A stretch of DNA of 64,000 bases from Mumia sp. zg.B17 (lineage in GTDB: Bacteria > Actinomycetota > Actinomycetes > Propionibacteriales > Nocardioidaceae): contig NZ_JAHWCI010000007.1 in assembly GCF_019550915.1 (NCBI RefSeq), forward strand, positions 1-64,000, read 5' to 3'. Both the position numbers and the translations under genes were made by a program. A model generated the notes under the pieces. It saw only the letters and a list, made by a program, of their open reading frames with translations, was not told the DNA's origin and made no database searches. Below, piece by piece: positions 15,880 to 25,216 of the stretch (its first letter is position 1; each line of letters opens with the position of its first letter).

Positions 15880-16131
15880 ATGTCGGCCACGTTCACGATG
15901 TACTCGACGCCCTGGTGCGGCTACTGCAAGCGGCTCAAGGGCCAGCTCGAGCGGGAGGGCATCGCGTTCGAGGAGGTCGACATCGAGCAGGACGAGGACG
16001 CTGCCCTGGTGGTCGCCCAGGCCAACGGCGGCAACCAGACCGTCCCGACCCTGGTCTTCGCCGACGGGAGCGCACTGACGAACCCGTCGGTGGCCCAGGT
16101 CAAGGCCCAGCTCGCGACCATCGACGCCTGA
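15880..16131 (+). CDS. mrx1: mycoredoxin-1 (glutaredoxin-like, mycothiol-dependent)
   Basis: An 83-aa thioredoxin-fold protein. The active site STPWCGYCKRL (Cys13/Cys16) and the later QTVPTLVFADG cis-Pro loop identify mycoredoxin-1, which reduces mixed disulfides between proteins and mycothiol. Length and position next to uvrD2 and nudC match Rv3198A. ATG 15880-15882 follows a GGAGAGAAGGA ribosome-binding site. Convergent with nudC, 10 nt apart. Confidence 0.95.
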   Translation: MSATFTMYSTPWCGYCKRLKGQLEREGIAFEEVDIEQDEDAALVVAQANGGNQTVPTLVFADGSALTNPSVAQVKAQLATIDA

Positions 16132-16141
16132 CCGGCGGCTG

Positions 16142-17014
16142 TCAGCCCCAGGAGCCGGTCAGGGGCGCGCCGTACCAGCGCTCGATCAGCCAACGCGAGA
16201 TGGAGACTCCCCCGGGCAGGACGAGCTCTCCGGAGAGTGTCAGCCGCCGGACGTCCTCGCGGCTGAACCACCGCGCGTCCGTGGTCTCCGTGCCGTCGAC
16301 GGTGACCTCGGTGGTCCGGGCACGGCCGAAGAACCCGAGCATCAGGCTCGACGGGAAGGGCCACGGCTGGCTCGCCGCGTACGAGACCTCTCCCACCTCG
16401 ATGTCGGTCTCCTCGAGCGTCTCGCGTCGGACCGCGTCCTCGAGCGACTCGCCGGGCTCGACGAAGCCGGCGAGCGTGGAGTAGCGACCCTCTGGCCACT
16501 CGGGGCGACGGCCGAGCAGCGCGCGGTCGGCGTCGTCGGTGATGAGCATGATGACCGCGGGGTCCGTGCGCGGGAAGTGCGTTGCACCGCACTGCGGGCA
16601 CCGGCGGACGTGGCCGCCCTCGCGGACGTCCGTCGCCGCGCCGCAGCGCGAGCAGCGGGGATGGGTCCGGTGCCACTGCGCGACCCCGACCGCGTGCACC
16701 GCGAGCCGTGCCTGGGCAGTGCCGAGCTCGGTGGCCAGCGACCGAAGCGCGCGGGCGGGCGGGGGGACGCGTTCGAGCATGACGGCCGCGTGCTCCGTCC
16801 CGTCGACGGTCCCCAGATAGAGACGGTCGCCCTCGGGCACCTCGGCGGCGCTGCGCCACACCAGCGTGTTGTCGTCGGCAGAGACGTGCTCACCTCCGAC
16901 CAGGAGCACCTTGGTCTTGGGGTCGGACCACAGCGTGTCCATGAACCCGTCGTCGACCCGTCTCTCCGAGTGCCGGTTGTAGGCGCCGTCGGCGAACGTC
17001 AGGTGGTCGGTCAC
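16142..17014 (-). CDS. nudC: NAD(H) pyrophosphatase NudC
   Basis: A 290-aa NADH pyrophosphatase. It has a zinc ribbon (CSRCG ... CPQCG, about 121-145), a Nudix box GFVEPGESLEDA...RETLEET (about 178-202), and the NudC-specific SQPWPFPSSLMLGF motif (about 214-228). It hydrolyses NADH to NMNH and AMP and can remove NAD caps from RNA in characterised homologues. The GTG start 17012-17014 is supported by a TAGGCT -10 box with a 6-nt gap; this box (17021-17026) includes the adnB stop codon, so nudC has its own leaderless promoter nested at the adnB 3' end. Confidence 0.95.
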   Translation of the reverse strand: MTDHLTFADGAYNRHSERRVDDGFMDTLWSDPKTKVLLVGGEHVSADDNTLVWRSAAEVPEGDRLYLGTVDGTEHAAVMLERVPPPARALRSLATELGTAQARLAVHAVGVAQWHRTHPRCSRCGAATDVREGGHVRRCPQCGATHFPRTDPAVIMLITDDADRALLGRRPEWPEGRYSTLAGFVEPGESLEDAVRRETLEETDIEVGEVSYAASQPWPFPSSLMLGFFGRARTTEVTVDGTETTDARWFSREDVRRLTLSGELVLPGGVSISRWLIERWYGAPLTGSWG

Positions 17015-17023
17015 CCCTCGAGC

Positions 17024-20000
17024 CTACGTGTCGCCAGGATGGACGAGATGCTCGAGCGCGACCCGGTCAGGGAGGTCTGCGTACGAGACGGTCTCGCCGA
17101 GGCGTACGTAGTGGAACGAGGCCGTCACCTGGTCGAGCGCCACACCGTGCTTCTCCGCCCACGCGAGCCGGTAGACCGCCAGCTGGAGCGGGTCGGCCGT
17201 CGCCGCCCGGTTGGTCTTCCAGTCGACGACCTCGAAGCCGTCCTCCGTCCGGTAGACCGCGTCGATCCGCCCGCTGACGATCTGCCCGCCGAGCCTCAGG
17301 GTGAACGGCTCCTCGATCGCGTAGGGGACGCGGTCCCCCATCGGCCCCGACTCGAAAGAACGGATCAGGTCCCCGAGCTCGATCTCGTCCTCGATGTCGG
17401 TCTCGTCCCGACCAGGGAGCTCGTCGTCACCGATCAGGGTCTGCTGACCGAAGTGCGCCTCGACCCACGCGTGGAACCGAGTGCCGAACCGGGCTGCCGG
17501 CGCAGGCGGACGGGGCAGCGGTCGCGCCAGGCTCCGCGCGAACGCGTCGGGATCTTTGCGCATCGCCATCAACGACGTGGTGGACATCTGCGACGGGAGC
17601 GGCACCTGGACGACGTCGCCACGGGCCTCGCGCGCCTCGGCGAGCAGCCGCTCGATCTCGCCGTCGAGCTCGGTCAGGCGGGCGAGCTCAGCCGCCTCGA
17701 CGGGGTCGACGGGGTCAGGAAGGTCGACAGGCGCCGGCGGGGAGGCGACGTAGGTCCGCACCCGCGCGGCCGCCTCTCGCCGGCGTACGAGGTCGTCCTC
17801 GTCGGGCTCGACCGGCCAGGCCACCGCCTCCACCCGGCCACGGAGCGGGTTGTCGGCGCCCTGATCCGGCTCCGGGGTCCACAGCTCGGCGTCGTCACCC
17901 CGGCCGCGCAGCCAGGTCGCGACGGTCTCGAGGAACGGACTGGGCTCTGACGGCGCCTTGCGGGTCCGGCTCCAGCGACTCGCGCTCGTGATCAGGAGGC
18001 GACGCGCGCGGGTGAAGGCGACGTAGCCGAGGCGTACCTCCTCCATCTCCGCCTCGGCTCGCATCGCTGCCCGGAACTCCTTGTCGCCGGCGCGGCTCAG
18101 CTCGGCCATGACCGGGAGCTCGGCACCGTCCCCACGAAGGTCGTGCGGCAAGGCGTGCGCCACGGTCGGCCAGGCCGGCCTCGATCGGGTCGAGGGGAAG
18201 GTGTCTGCAGTGAGGAAGGGGACGAGGACGACGTCCCACTCGAGCCCTTTGGCCGTGTGAACCGTGAGCAGCTTGACCGCGTCGGAGTCCGTCGGGGAGG
18301 CAACCTCGAGGCCGTCGTTGTAGGTCTCCTCGGCGTCGAGGTAGGCGAGCACTGCCGACAGCCCGGCGGAAGGGTCGGTGGCGACCACGTCGGCGATGAC
18401 GTCGAGCAGGCGGGTGACGTTGTCCTGAGCGACACGGGCGGCCGTCCCGGGCGTGGAGGCCAGCTCGACGTCGATGCCGAGAGCCGCGACCGCCAGCCGC
18501 GCAGTGTCGGCGGGCGAGCCGCTCGCACGTCGCCGGAGCCCACGCAGGAGTCGCGCCACCTCGGCGAGACGGGCGCGAGCCTCCGAGGAGTACGGGAGGC
18601 GCTGGCGTTCGTCGTCGGGACTCTCGACCGCATCGGCCAACGACACGATCTCGGTGGGATCGATGCCGCGCACAGAGCGCTCGAGCTCCTCCTCCAACGA
18701 CGTGGTGGCGACCTCGCGGACGGGGCCTACGAGCTGCTTGGCGCGGCGCCCCAGCAGCGCGAGGTCGCGTGGCCCGATGCGCCACCGAGGCCCGGTGAGG
18801 AGCCGCAGCAGTGCGGCGTTGGCCGTCTGGTCGGCAAGCACCCGCAGCACGGAGAGCACGTCGGTGACCTCGGGCTGAGCCAGCAGCCCCGACAGCCCGA
18901 CGACCTCGACGGGGACCCCCCGCGCACGCAGGGCGGCGACGATGGTGGGGATCTCGCTACGAGTCCGGACGAGGATCGCGATCTCCGACCACGGGGTCTG
19001 CGGCTGTCCAGCCCCCTCGTGCGCCGCGACCACCTCGTCGACCATCCAGGCGATCTCGTCGGCCACGGTCTCGTGGAGCGCGGCGCGCACGGTGCCGCCC
19101 TCGGTGCCCTCGGCGGCGACGAGGGGTCGGACGACTTCGGTGACGTGGTAGTACGGGGCGGCGACACGGTTGGCCACGTCGAGGATCTCGGCCCTGCTGC
19201 GCCGGTTGACCCGCAGGTGGAAGAGGCCGCCGCGGCCGGCATCGCGCTGCCGGCTCGCCCCGATCCGGTCGGGGTCGGCCGGGAAGTCGTCGAGGAACGC
19301 GGTCAGGTTGCTCGCGGCGGCCCCGCGCCACCCGTAGATGCCCTGGCACGGATCGCCCACCGCGGTGACGCAGTGGCCGAGCCCGTCTCCGGGCTCACCG
19401 GAGAAGAGCCCTCGAAGCATGTCGCGCTGGGCGACCGAGGTGTCCTGGTATTCGTCGAGCAGCACCACCGAGAACCGCTCGCGCTGCGACTGCGACACCT
19501 CCGGGCACTCGACCGCGAGCCGTGCGCCGCGCTCCATCTGATCGGAGAAGTCGACGACGCCGTCCTCCGCCTTGGCTGCTCGGTAGCGCTCGACGAGCGT
19601 CACGAGCTCGTCGCGGCGGCGGGTGGTGTCGGCGAGGTCGTCGTGGAGCCTGACCTTGCGCATCTCGACCGTCGCTCGCTCGACGTCGACCCGTATCTCT
19701 GCGTCACAGCGGCGGACGTCGTCGGGTGAGACCAGGTGCTCGGCCATCTGCCCGTCGAGCCCCAGGACGTGGCCGATCAGGTCGGGCATCGAGGTCGTCG
19801 CGTGGGCGAGCGAACCCGGATAGGAGGCGATGGCCCGGAACGCCCGCTGGAACCGGGACGCGTCGGTGGTGATCCGCAGGTCGGGCTCGTAGCCGAGCAG
19901 CAGCCCGTACTCGGTGATCAGCGTGCCGGCGTACGCGTGGTAGGTCGAGACGGTCGGCGTGCCGTAGCGCTCGAGCAGGTCGGGCACCCCGGCCTCGCGC

Positions 20001-20296
20001 GCCAGCGTCTCCAGCGCCTGCCGGACGCGGTGCGCGAGCTCGGAGGCGGCCTTGTTGGTGAAGGTGAGTCCGAGGACCGATCCCGGGAGGACGCCCTCGT
20101 GCCCCACCAGCCACACCACGCGGGCGGCCATGACCGTCGTCTTGCCCGAGCCGGCACCGGCGATGATCGCGCTCGGGCGGTCGGTCGGCGCCTGGATGGC
20201 GGCCATCTGCTCGGTGGAGAACGGGATGCCGAGGAGCGCACGGAGGTGGTCGGCGTCGTGGATCAGCTGCGGGACCTCCACGGCGGTTGCCGTCAT
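17024..20296 (-). CDS. adnB: AdnB subunit of the AdnAB helicase-nuclease
   Basis: A 1090-aa protein with an N-terminal UvrD-like motor and C-terminal RecB-type nuclease. Walker A GAGSGKTT is near residue 45, motif II LLDEYQDTS near 284, motif VI YVAFTRARR near 820, and nuclease residues GRIDAVYRTEDGFEVVDWKTN near 1005-1027. AdnAB resects double-strand breaks in actinobacteria; both subunits carry a nuclease domain, unlike RecBCD. The ATG 20294-20296 overlaps the adnA stop (ATGA). A longer N-terminal reading to 20857 would lie entirely inside adnA and is rejected. Confidence 0.95.
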   Translation of the reverse strand: MTATAVEVPQLIHDADHLRALLGIPFSTEQMAAIQAPTDRPSAIIAGAGSGKTTVMAARVVWLVGHEGVLPGSVLGLTFTNKAASELAHRVRQALETLAREAGVPDLLERYGTPTVSTYHAYAGTLITEYGLLLGYEPDLRITTDASRFQRAFRAIASYPGSLAHATTSMPDLIGHVLGLDGQMAEHLVSPDDVRRCDAEIRVDVERATVEMRKVRLHDDLADTTRRRDELVTLVERYRAAKAEDGVVDFSDQMERGARLAVECPEVSQSQRERFSVVLLDEYQDTSVAQRDMLRGLFSGEPGDGLGHCVTAVGDPCQGIYGWRGAAASNLTAFLDDFPADPDRIGASRQRDAGRGGLFHLRVNRRSRAEILDVANRVAAPYYHVTEVVRPLVAAEGTEGGTVRAALHETVADEIAWMVDEVVAAHEGAGQPQTPWSEIAILVRTRSEIPTIVAALRARGVPVEVVGLSGLLAQPEVTDVLSVLRVLADQTANAALLRLLTGPRWRIGPRDLALLGRRAKQLVGPVREVATTSLEEELERSVRGIDPTEIVSLADAVESPDDERQRLPYSSEARARLAEVARLLRGLRRRASGSPADTARLAVAALGIDVELASTPGTAARVAQDNVTRLLDVIADVVATDPSAGLSAVLAYLDAEETYNDGLEVASPTDSDAVKLLTVHTAKGLEWDVVLVPFLTADTFPSTRSRPAWPTVAHALPHDLRGDGAELPVMAELSRAGDKEFRAAMRAEAEMEEVRLGYVAFTRARRLLITSASRWSRTRKAPSEPSPFLETVATWLRGRGDDAELWTPEPDQGADNPLRGRVEAVAWPVEPDEDDLVRRREAAARVRTYVASPPAPVDLPDPVDPVEAAELARLTELDGEIERLLAEAREARGDVVQVPLPSQMSTTSLMAMRKDPDAFARSLARPLPRPPAPAARFGTRFHAWVEAHFGQQTLIGDDELPGRDETDIEDEIELGDLIRSFESGPMGDRVPYAIEEPFTLRLGGQIVSGRIDAVYRTEDGFEVVDWKTNRAATADPLQLAVYRLAWAEKHGVALDQVTASFHYVRLGETVSYADLPDRVALEHLVHPGDT

Positions 20297-23200
20297 GAGG
20301 CCTCCTCCTCGGCAGCGGGTGCTGGGGCCACGGCATCGAGGACCGACGCACCCTCCGGCTTGGCGGGGCACATCCGCGCGAACTGGCAGAACTGGCAGGC
20401 CTTGGGGCTGGGTGTCGCGACCCACTGCTCCGTCCGGATGGTGCGCACCGCATCCTCGAGGAGGGCGTAGGCGAAGAAGGCGTCCTCCTCGCGCGGCGCG
20501 TCCTGGGGCTGGACCTTGGGAGCGGTCGCACGTTTGGCCGACTCGGGCAGCCGCAGGTGGACGAGCTCCGCCCCGCCGCTGCGCGCACGGCGCCGGAGCA
20601 ACGGGTCGGCGGCCCCGTGCTCGACCGCGAGCTGGTAGACGCCGAGCTGCGCGTGCTCGGTGATCTCGCTGCCGGTGGGAGCGCGCTTGCCCGTCTTGAA
20701 GTCGACCACGTGCACGAGCCCGTCGACGTCGACCTCGACGCGGTCCATCGATCCGCGGAGAACCACCTCCTCGCCGGCGACCGGCAGCCGCACCTCGAAG
20801 GCGTGCTCGGCGGCGAGCGGACGTCGTCGCGCCGCCTGCTCCTGCTCCGCGTGCCACTGCGCGAACCGACCGATCGCCGCCCGGGCCTCGTCGCGCTCAC
20901 GCCGGGCCACCCAGGGTGCGGCGTAGGCTAGACGGTCCCACACCACGTCGAGGGCGGCGTCGAGGGCCGCGGGATCAGCCGCGGAGCCGCCCTGGACGAC
21001 GTCTGCGGCCAAGGCGTGCACCAGGAGTCCGAAGCCCTGAGCCGTCGAGCTCACGGCCTCGCCCTTGGCCTCGTGCGTGAGGAACCACGACAGCGAGCAC
21101 GAGGTGATGGCGTCGAGCGAGCTGCCAGACAGGCGCACCGGCTCGTCGAGGGTCCGGACCGGCTGCTCCGACCGGGTGACCTCGCGCAGGCCCCACCAGG
21201 TGTCGGGGTCGGCCGGCGCGGCCGCGGGCAACCGCGTCGCGGCGAGGGTAGCGAGCCGCTGTGCCGCTGCGTCGCGGACACTCTCGGTCGCGCCGTGCTG
21301 GGCCAGCTCGCGCAGCTCGGCGATCACCCCTCGGAGGGAGAGCCCACGGCGGGGGCGTCGCTCCGGGCCGCTGGAGACGTGGGTGGCGTGCCTCGCCACG
21401 TCGGCGACGAAGGGCGACGGCTGGTCTCCCTCGGGATCGGAGCTCTGGACCGTCGTGACGACCAGCCGCCGACGTGCACGCGTCACCGCGACGTAGAACA
21501 GGCGCCGCTCCTCCGCGACCAGCTCCGCCGCGGTCGGCGGGAGACGGAGCGAACCACCACCGGCCTCTTCTGCGAGGCGTTCGGCGCCCAGCAGCGTGCC
21601 GCGGTGACGGACGTCGGGCCACGTGCCCTCCTGGACGCCGGCGACGACGACCAGGTCCCACTCGAGGCCTTTGGAGCGGTGCGCGGTGAGCAGGCGTACG
21701 GCTGACCCGCGCTGGCCGCGCTCGGCCAACGTGTCGACCGGAACCTCGTGGCGCGCGATCTCGTCGAGGAAGGCAGCGACGCGCCGACGACGCTGGCTCT
21801 CCTCGGCCCGAGCCGCCAGCGCGAACAGGGCGACCACGGCATCGAGGTCACGGTGTGCGGCCGCGGACGCGTCGGCGTGGTCGGCCACGATCTCCTCGGC
21901 GAGGGGACGGCTCCTGCCCTCGATCGACGCGAGCAGGCGACCCTCCCACCCGGTCCCGCGCCACAAGGTCCACAGCACGTGCTCGGGCGACGCGTGGTCC
22001 GCGACGAGGCGAGCGGCTTCGGAGACGAGCGCGCAGGCGCGGTAGGCGCGCCGCGCGACGTCACCGGCACGGCTCCCGTGCCCGCCGTCGTCGACCAGTG
22101 GGGCAAGGCTCAGCGGCTCCAAGAGCAGCTCCACGAGCAGCGTGCGCGAGCTGCGCGGGAGCTGACGCTCACCGTCCTCGGCGTACGCGTCGCGTCGTCG
22201 GAGCTCCTGGCAGAGGATGCGCAGCTCGGCCGCGTCGAGGTCGCCGAGCGGACCAGTGAGAAACCGCTCGACGCTCTCGGGATCGGGCTGACGTTGCTCG
22301 GCGAGCGCGACCGCGAGGTGCAACGCCGCGAGCAGGGCGGCCACGGCGGGCTCCGTGCGCAGCGGAACCTCCGCACCGGCCACCTCGACAGGGACCCCCG
22401 CGGCCTGGAGTGCCCGCTGGAGGCGAGGCATCGCGGCGCCGGAGCGGACGAGCACCGCCATGTCATCCCAGTCCAGACCCTCCTCGAGGTGCGCGCGTCG
22501 CAGCATCAGCGCGAGGTGCTCGGCCTCGGAGGCGGAGTCGGCGAACGTCCGCACCCACACCTCGTCGCCCTCGCCGACCGGGCTCGGCTCCGGGTCTCGA
22601 AATGCGCGCGCCTGCACCGCGAGGGGCCCGAGGGGGATGCGCCGGGCGACCTCACGCGAGGCGGCGAGGATGCGCGGGCCGAACCGCCGGGTGCGTCGCA
22701 GGGAACACACGGCCGCGGGGGCACCCTCACGGGTCCGGAAGGCGTCGGCGAAGCCGAGGATCGCCGAGACCTCTGCTCCGCGGAACGCGTAGATCGACTG
22801 GTCCGGATCACCGACGACGACCAGGTCGCGCCCGTCCCCCGCCAGAGCCTGCAGGAGGGCGACCTGAGCGGGGTCGGTGTCTTGGTACTCGTCGACGATG
22901 ACGAAGGGGAACCGCTCACGCAGCGCCGGCTGGTGCTCGGGGTCGGCGACGACGAGGCCGGCTCGGTGGACCAGCTCGGCGTAGTCGATGAGGTTCTGGG
23001 CGTCGAGGACGTCGAGGTAGTCCTCGAAGAACCGTGCTGCGGCATCCCAGTCGGCGCGTCCGGCCACCGCACCGGCCGCGGCCAGGTCGACCGGATCGAG
23101 GCCGAGGGCACGGGTGCGGGTCATCAGCCGCTCGAGCTCCACGGCGAAGCCCCGCGTCCGCAGGGCGGGGCCGAGCCGCGTCGGCCACGGGACCGTCCGG

Positions 23201-23643
23201 TCGTCCAGCCCGCCGAGGACCAGCTCGCGGATGCGGGTGTCGGACTCCGACGCCGACAGCAGCTGGAGCGGCTCGGAGTAGCTCTTGGGGTCCTGGAACT
23301 CCCGCACCAGGCCGTAGCAGAACGAGTGGAACGTGGTCGCGAGCGGCGTCGCGACCGTCCGGTCGAGGCGGGTGGCGATGCGGTGACGGAGCTCCTCGGC
23401 GGCCTTGCGGCTGAACGTCAGCACCAGCGCCTGCTCGGGCCGGAGCCCGCGCCGCTCGATGCGGTCGACCACCGTCTCCACGAGCGTGGTCGTCTTGCCT
23501 GTCCCCGGGCCGGCCAGCACGAGGAGAGGGCCTCCCTCGTGGTCGACGACCGCCTGCTGGTGGGGGTCGAGCACGGGCGCGGGCGCTCGTCCGGCAGGCG
23601 GGGGGACCAGCGCGTACGCCGGTCGCCGGGGGTGGTCCGTCAT
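20293..23643 (-). CDS. adnA: AdnA subunit of the AdnAB helicase-nuclease
   Basis: A 1116-aa helicase-nuclease partner of AdnB. Walker A GPGTGKTTT at about residue 45, IVDEYQDTDP at about 250, GDPDQSIYAFRGA at about 277, YVAVTRARR at about 720, and a C-terminal nuclease with GSMDRVEVDVDG...DFKTGK (about 960-982). Cysteines bracketing the nuclease (ITSCSLSW near 843 and CQFCQFARMC near 1080) match the Fe-S staple of AddB/AdnA-type nucleases. ATG 23641-23643; 12 nt after the alkyltransferase-like gene, so one repair operon ATL-adnA-adnB is likely. Confidence 0.95.
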   Translation of the reverse strand: MTDHPRRPAYALVPPPAGRAPAPVLDPHQQAVVDHEGGPLLVLAGPGTGKTTTLVETVVDRIERRGLRPEQALVLTFSRKAAEELRHRIATRLDRTVATPLATTFHSFCYGLVREFQDPKSYSEPLQLLSASESDTRIRELVLGGLDDRTVPWPTRLGPALRTRGFAVELERLMTRTRALGLDPVDLAAAGAVAGRADWDAAARFFEDYLDVLDAQNLIDYAELVHRAGLVVADPEHQPALRERFPFVIVDEYQDTDPAQVALLQALAGDGRDLVVVGDPDQSIYAFRGAEVSAILGFADAFRTREGAPAAVCSLRRTRRFGPRILAASREVARRIPLGPLAVQARAFRDPEPSPVGEGDEVWVRTFADSASEAEHLALMLRRAHLEEGLDWDDMAVLVRSGAAMPRLQRALQAAGVPVEVAGAEVPLRTEPAVAALLAALHLAVALAEQRQPDPESVERFLTGPLGDLDAAELRILCQELRRRDAYAEDGERQLPRSSRTLLVELLLEPLSLAPLVDDGGHGSRAGDVARRAYRACALVSEAARLVADHASPEHVLWTLWRGTGWEGRLLASIEGRSRPLAEEIVADHADASAAAHRDLDAVVALFALAARAEESQRRRRVAAFLDEIARHEVPVDTLAERGQRGSAVRLLTAHRSKGLEWDLVVVAGVQEGTWPDVRHRGTLLGAERLAEEAGGGSLRLPPTAAELVAEERRLFYVAVTRARRRLVVTTVQSSDPEGDQPSPFVADVARHATHVSSGPERRPRRGLSLRGVIAELRELAQHGATESVRDAAAQRLATLAATRLPAAAPADPDTWWGLREVTRSEQPVRTLDEPVRLSGSSLDAITSCSLSWFLTHEAKGEAVSSTAQGFGLLVHALAADVVQGGSAADPAALDAALDVVWDRLAYAAPWVARRERDEARAAIGRFAQWHAEQEQAARRRPLAAEHAFEVRLPVAGEEVVLRGSMDRVEVDVDGLVHVVDFKTGKRAPTGSEITEHAQLGVYQLAVEHGAADPLLRRRARSGGAELVHLRLPESAKRATAPKVQPQDAPREEDAFFAYALLEDAVRTIRTEQWVATPSPKACQFCQFARMCPAKPEGASVLDAVAPAPAAEEEAS

Positions 23644-23655
23644 AGGTCCATTCGA

Positions 23656-23997
23656 TCAGAGCGGTCCGACAGATCCGTGGACCTCGTACGAGGCGGCGCG
23701 GATGTCGACGCGCAGGTCCCGGTCCAGCCGGCTCCGCAACGGCGTGCCCTCCTCGAGGTAGTGCTCACGGGCACGTCCACGAAGCGGCTCAGGGAGCGTG
23801 CCGTCGGCGCGGACCACACGCCACCACGCCACGGCTGCCCCGTACGTCGCCATCACGCGGCCGACCTGCCGCGGGCCACCGCGGCCCACGGCCTCGGCCA
23901 CCTGGCCGTACGACACCACGTGGCCAGAAGGCACCTGCTCGGCGATGCGCAGGACCGCCTCGACGTACGCGTCGGGGTCCGGGGCATCCTCGCTCAC
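23656..23997 (-). CDS. alkyltransferase-like protein (MGMT DNA-binding fold, no acceptor Cys)
   Basis: A 113-aa protein with the MGMT winged-helix domain (VSYGQVAEAVG...VGRVM segments). The acceptor PCHR motif of true methyltransferases is replaced by a WWRVVRADG run, so it is an alkyltransferase-like protein that would flag O6-alkylguanine for nucleotide-excision repair rather than repair it directly (Rv3204-like). GTG start 23995-23997. Placed directly before adnA, which fits a repair operon. Its upstream DNA has been invaded by the 88-bp hairpin repeat at 24029-24116. Confidence 0.9.
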   Translation of the reverse strand: MSEDAPDPDAYVEAVLRIAEQVPSGHVVSYGQVAEAVGRGGPRQVGRVMATYGAAVAWWRVVRADGTLPEPLRGRAREHYLEEGTPLRSRLDRDLRVDIRAASYEVHGSVGPL

Positions 23998-24028
23998 GGG
24001 CCCACGATCTCACGGCCGGCGCCGGGTG

Positions 24029-24116
24029 CGTTTGAGGTGCTCGCACCGCAAGTGCCGCGGTCCCACCCCGTATTGCGGGTGCGATCGTCGTCGTTCGGGT
24101 GTGAGCACCTCAAACG
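24029..24116. repeat. 88-bp hairpin repeat A1, left end of the AbiEi/nuclease cassette
   Basis: Starts CGTTTGAGGTGCTCGCACC and ends GGTGTGAGCACCTCAAACG; the 19-bp ends are inverted with a single G-T mismatch. The centre is an imperfect CCACCCCG/CGGGGTGG-type inner hairpin. Its reverse complement matches repeat A2 over the full 88 bp at about 80% identity, with both 19-bp ends identical. Confidence 0.9.
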
Positions 24117-24150
24117 CGGCGGGAACGCGAGGCGAGGGAGGCGGCCAACG

Positions 24151-25122
24151 TCACAGGTAACGGCGGCGGCCCCACTCGAGCTCGTCACGGATCCTCGCGA
24201 TGTTCCCGCGGGTCGGGCTCCAGACCTCGTCCCAGAGGAAGCGCAGCATCCCGTGGCGACGACCGCACATCGCCCTCTCGCGCGTCCGCTCGTCGGTGAC
24301 GACGTCGTCCGGCGACTTGCCGGGGACGAACCCGCGACCGTACTTGATCTTGCCGTCGAACTCCCCGAGCATCCCGTGCTCGAGCCAGGCGAAGTCGGAT
24401 CGTCCGAGGAACGTGCCGTCGTCATCGCGGACGACGTACTGGAGATCAGGCATCGGCAAGCGGCACGCATGGAACATCCATCGCGTGACCGACTCTCCGG
24501 GAGACTCGGCGCGGCCGTCGGCGAGCTCCAGCGCGAGACGCGGGCCTTGGGCGCCCTTCCACGAGGCGAATGCCTCGCCGGTCGCCTTGAGCTCGTCTCG
24601 TGTCACCGTGCCGTGGTGGAGGGCGTCGTCCATGAGCACGAGCGCGCTTCGTGCGGGGGCCTTGACCCCCGCCTCCCAGATGGCGCGTGCCGGTGACGTC
24701 ACGGTCCGCCCCCTGACCTGGACGAGATCCGGCTCGCTCACCGGGAACACCCGGTGGTCGACGCCCGCCCGACGGCGCCCCGTGAGGTCGTCGAGGCGAA
24801 CGACGTCCACCCACGTGCGGTCGATGCCGACGAGTGGAAGCCCGTGGACCGCTGCGGACGACACGCCGCACAGGACCGCGTCCGGCGCGAGCTTGTCGGC
24901 GATCGCCAGGCACCGCACGGCGTACTGCTCGTCAGCACCGAGTTCGTCGTCGTGCTCCGCGAAGACGTACGTGCCGTGGCGGATGCGGCGGATCACCCCG
25001 GACCTGCAGAGAGACCCGAGCGAGGTCGTGTCGAGCCCGATGTCGCGGACGTCAGAGCGCAGGAAGTAGCCACCGCGGGCTGCCGCGAGCATCTCGAGCG
25101 CGACCAGAGCGTCAGGGTGCAT
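24151..25122 (-). CDS. AbiEi-type winged-helix protein with C-terminal PD-(D/E)XK-like domain
   Basis: A 323-aa protein. The N-terminal ~90 residues have the AbiEi_4 winged-helix pattern (GGYFLRSDVRDIG...VIRRIRHGTYV). The C-terminal part has a Vsr/DUF559-like nuclease core: Asp in RSDFAWLE (about 243) and the E-x-D-x-K triad in GEFDGKIKYG (about 254-262). AbiEi proteins are named as type IV antitoxins, but no AbiEii toxin gene is adjacent, so the solitary gene may not be a toxin-antitoxin system. Start at ATG 25120-25122; further in-frame upstream sequence is the A2 repeat. The gene sits alone between two inverted 88-bp hairpin repeats and breaks the core gene order, implying lateral insertion. 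Confidence 0.82.
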   Translation of the reverse strand: MHPDALVALEMLAAARGGYFLRSDVRDIGLDTTSLGSLCRSGVIRRIRHGTYVFAEHDDELGADEQYAVRCLAIADKLAPDAVLCGVSSAAVHGLPLVGIDRTWVDVVRLDDLTGRRRAGVDHRVFPVSEPDLVQVRGRTVTSPARAIWEAGVKAPARSALVLMDDALHHGTVTRDELKATGEAFASWKGAQGPRLALELADGRAESPGESVTRWMFHACRLPMPDLQYVVRDDDGTFLGRSDFAWLEHGMLGEFDGKIKYGRGFVPGKSPDDVVTDERTRERAMCGRRHGMLRFLWDEVWSPTRGNIARIRDELEWGRRRYL

Positions 25123-25216
25123 CACCCGACCGTGGCGGATCAGGTGTCCGGCGTGCGTGCCGAATCCACAGCGTGCACGGCGTCCGCTCGGTGGTCCACA
25201 CCGCTTAGAGCGGACT

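Noticed and set aside
24151-25122. A type IV toxin-antitoxin pair
   Set aside because: The protein has an AbiEi-like domain but no AbiEii-type nucleotidyltransferase toxin is adjacent; the same is true at 43.8 kb.
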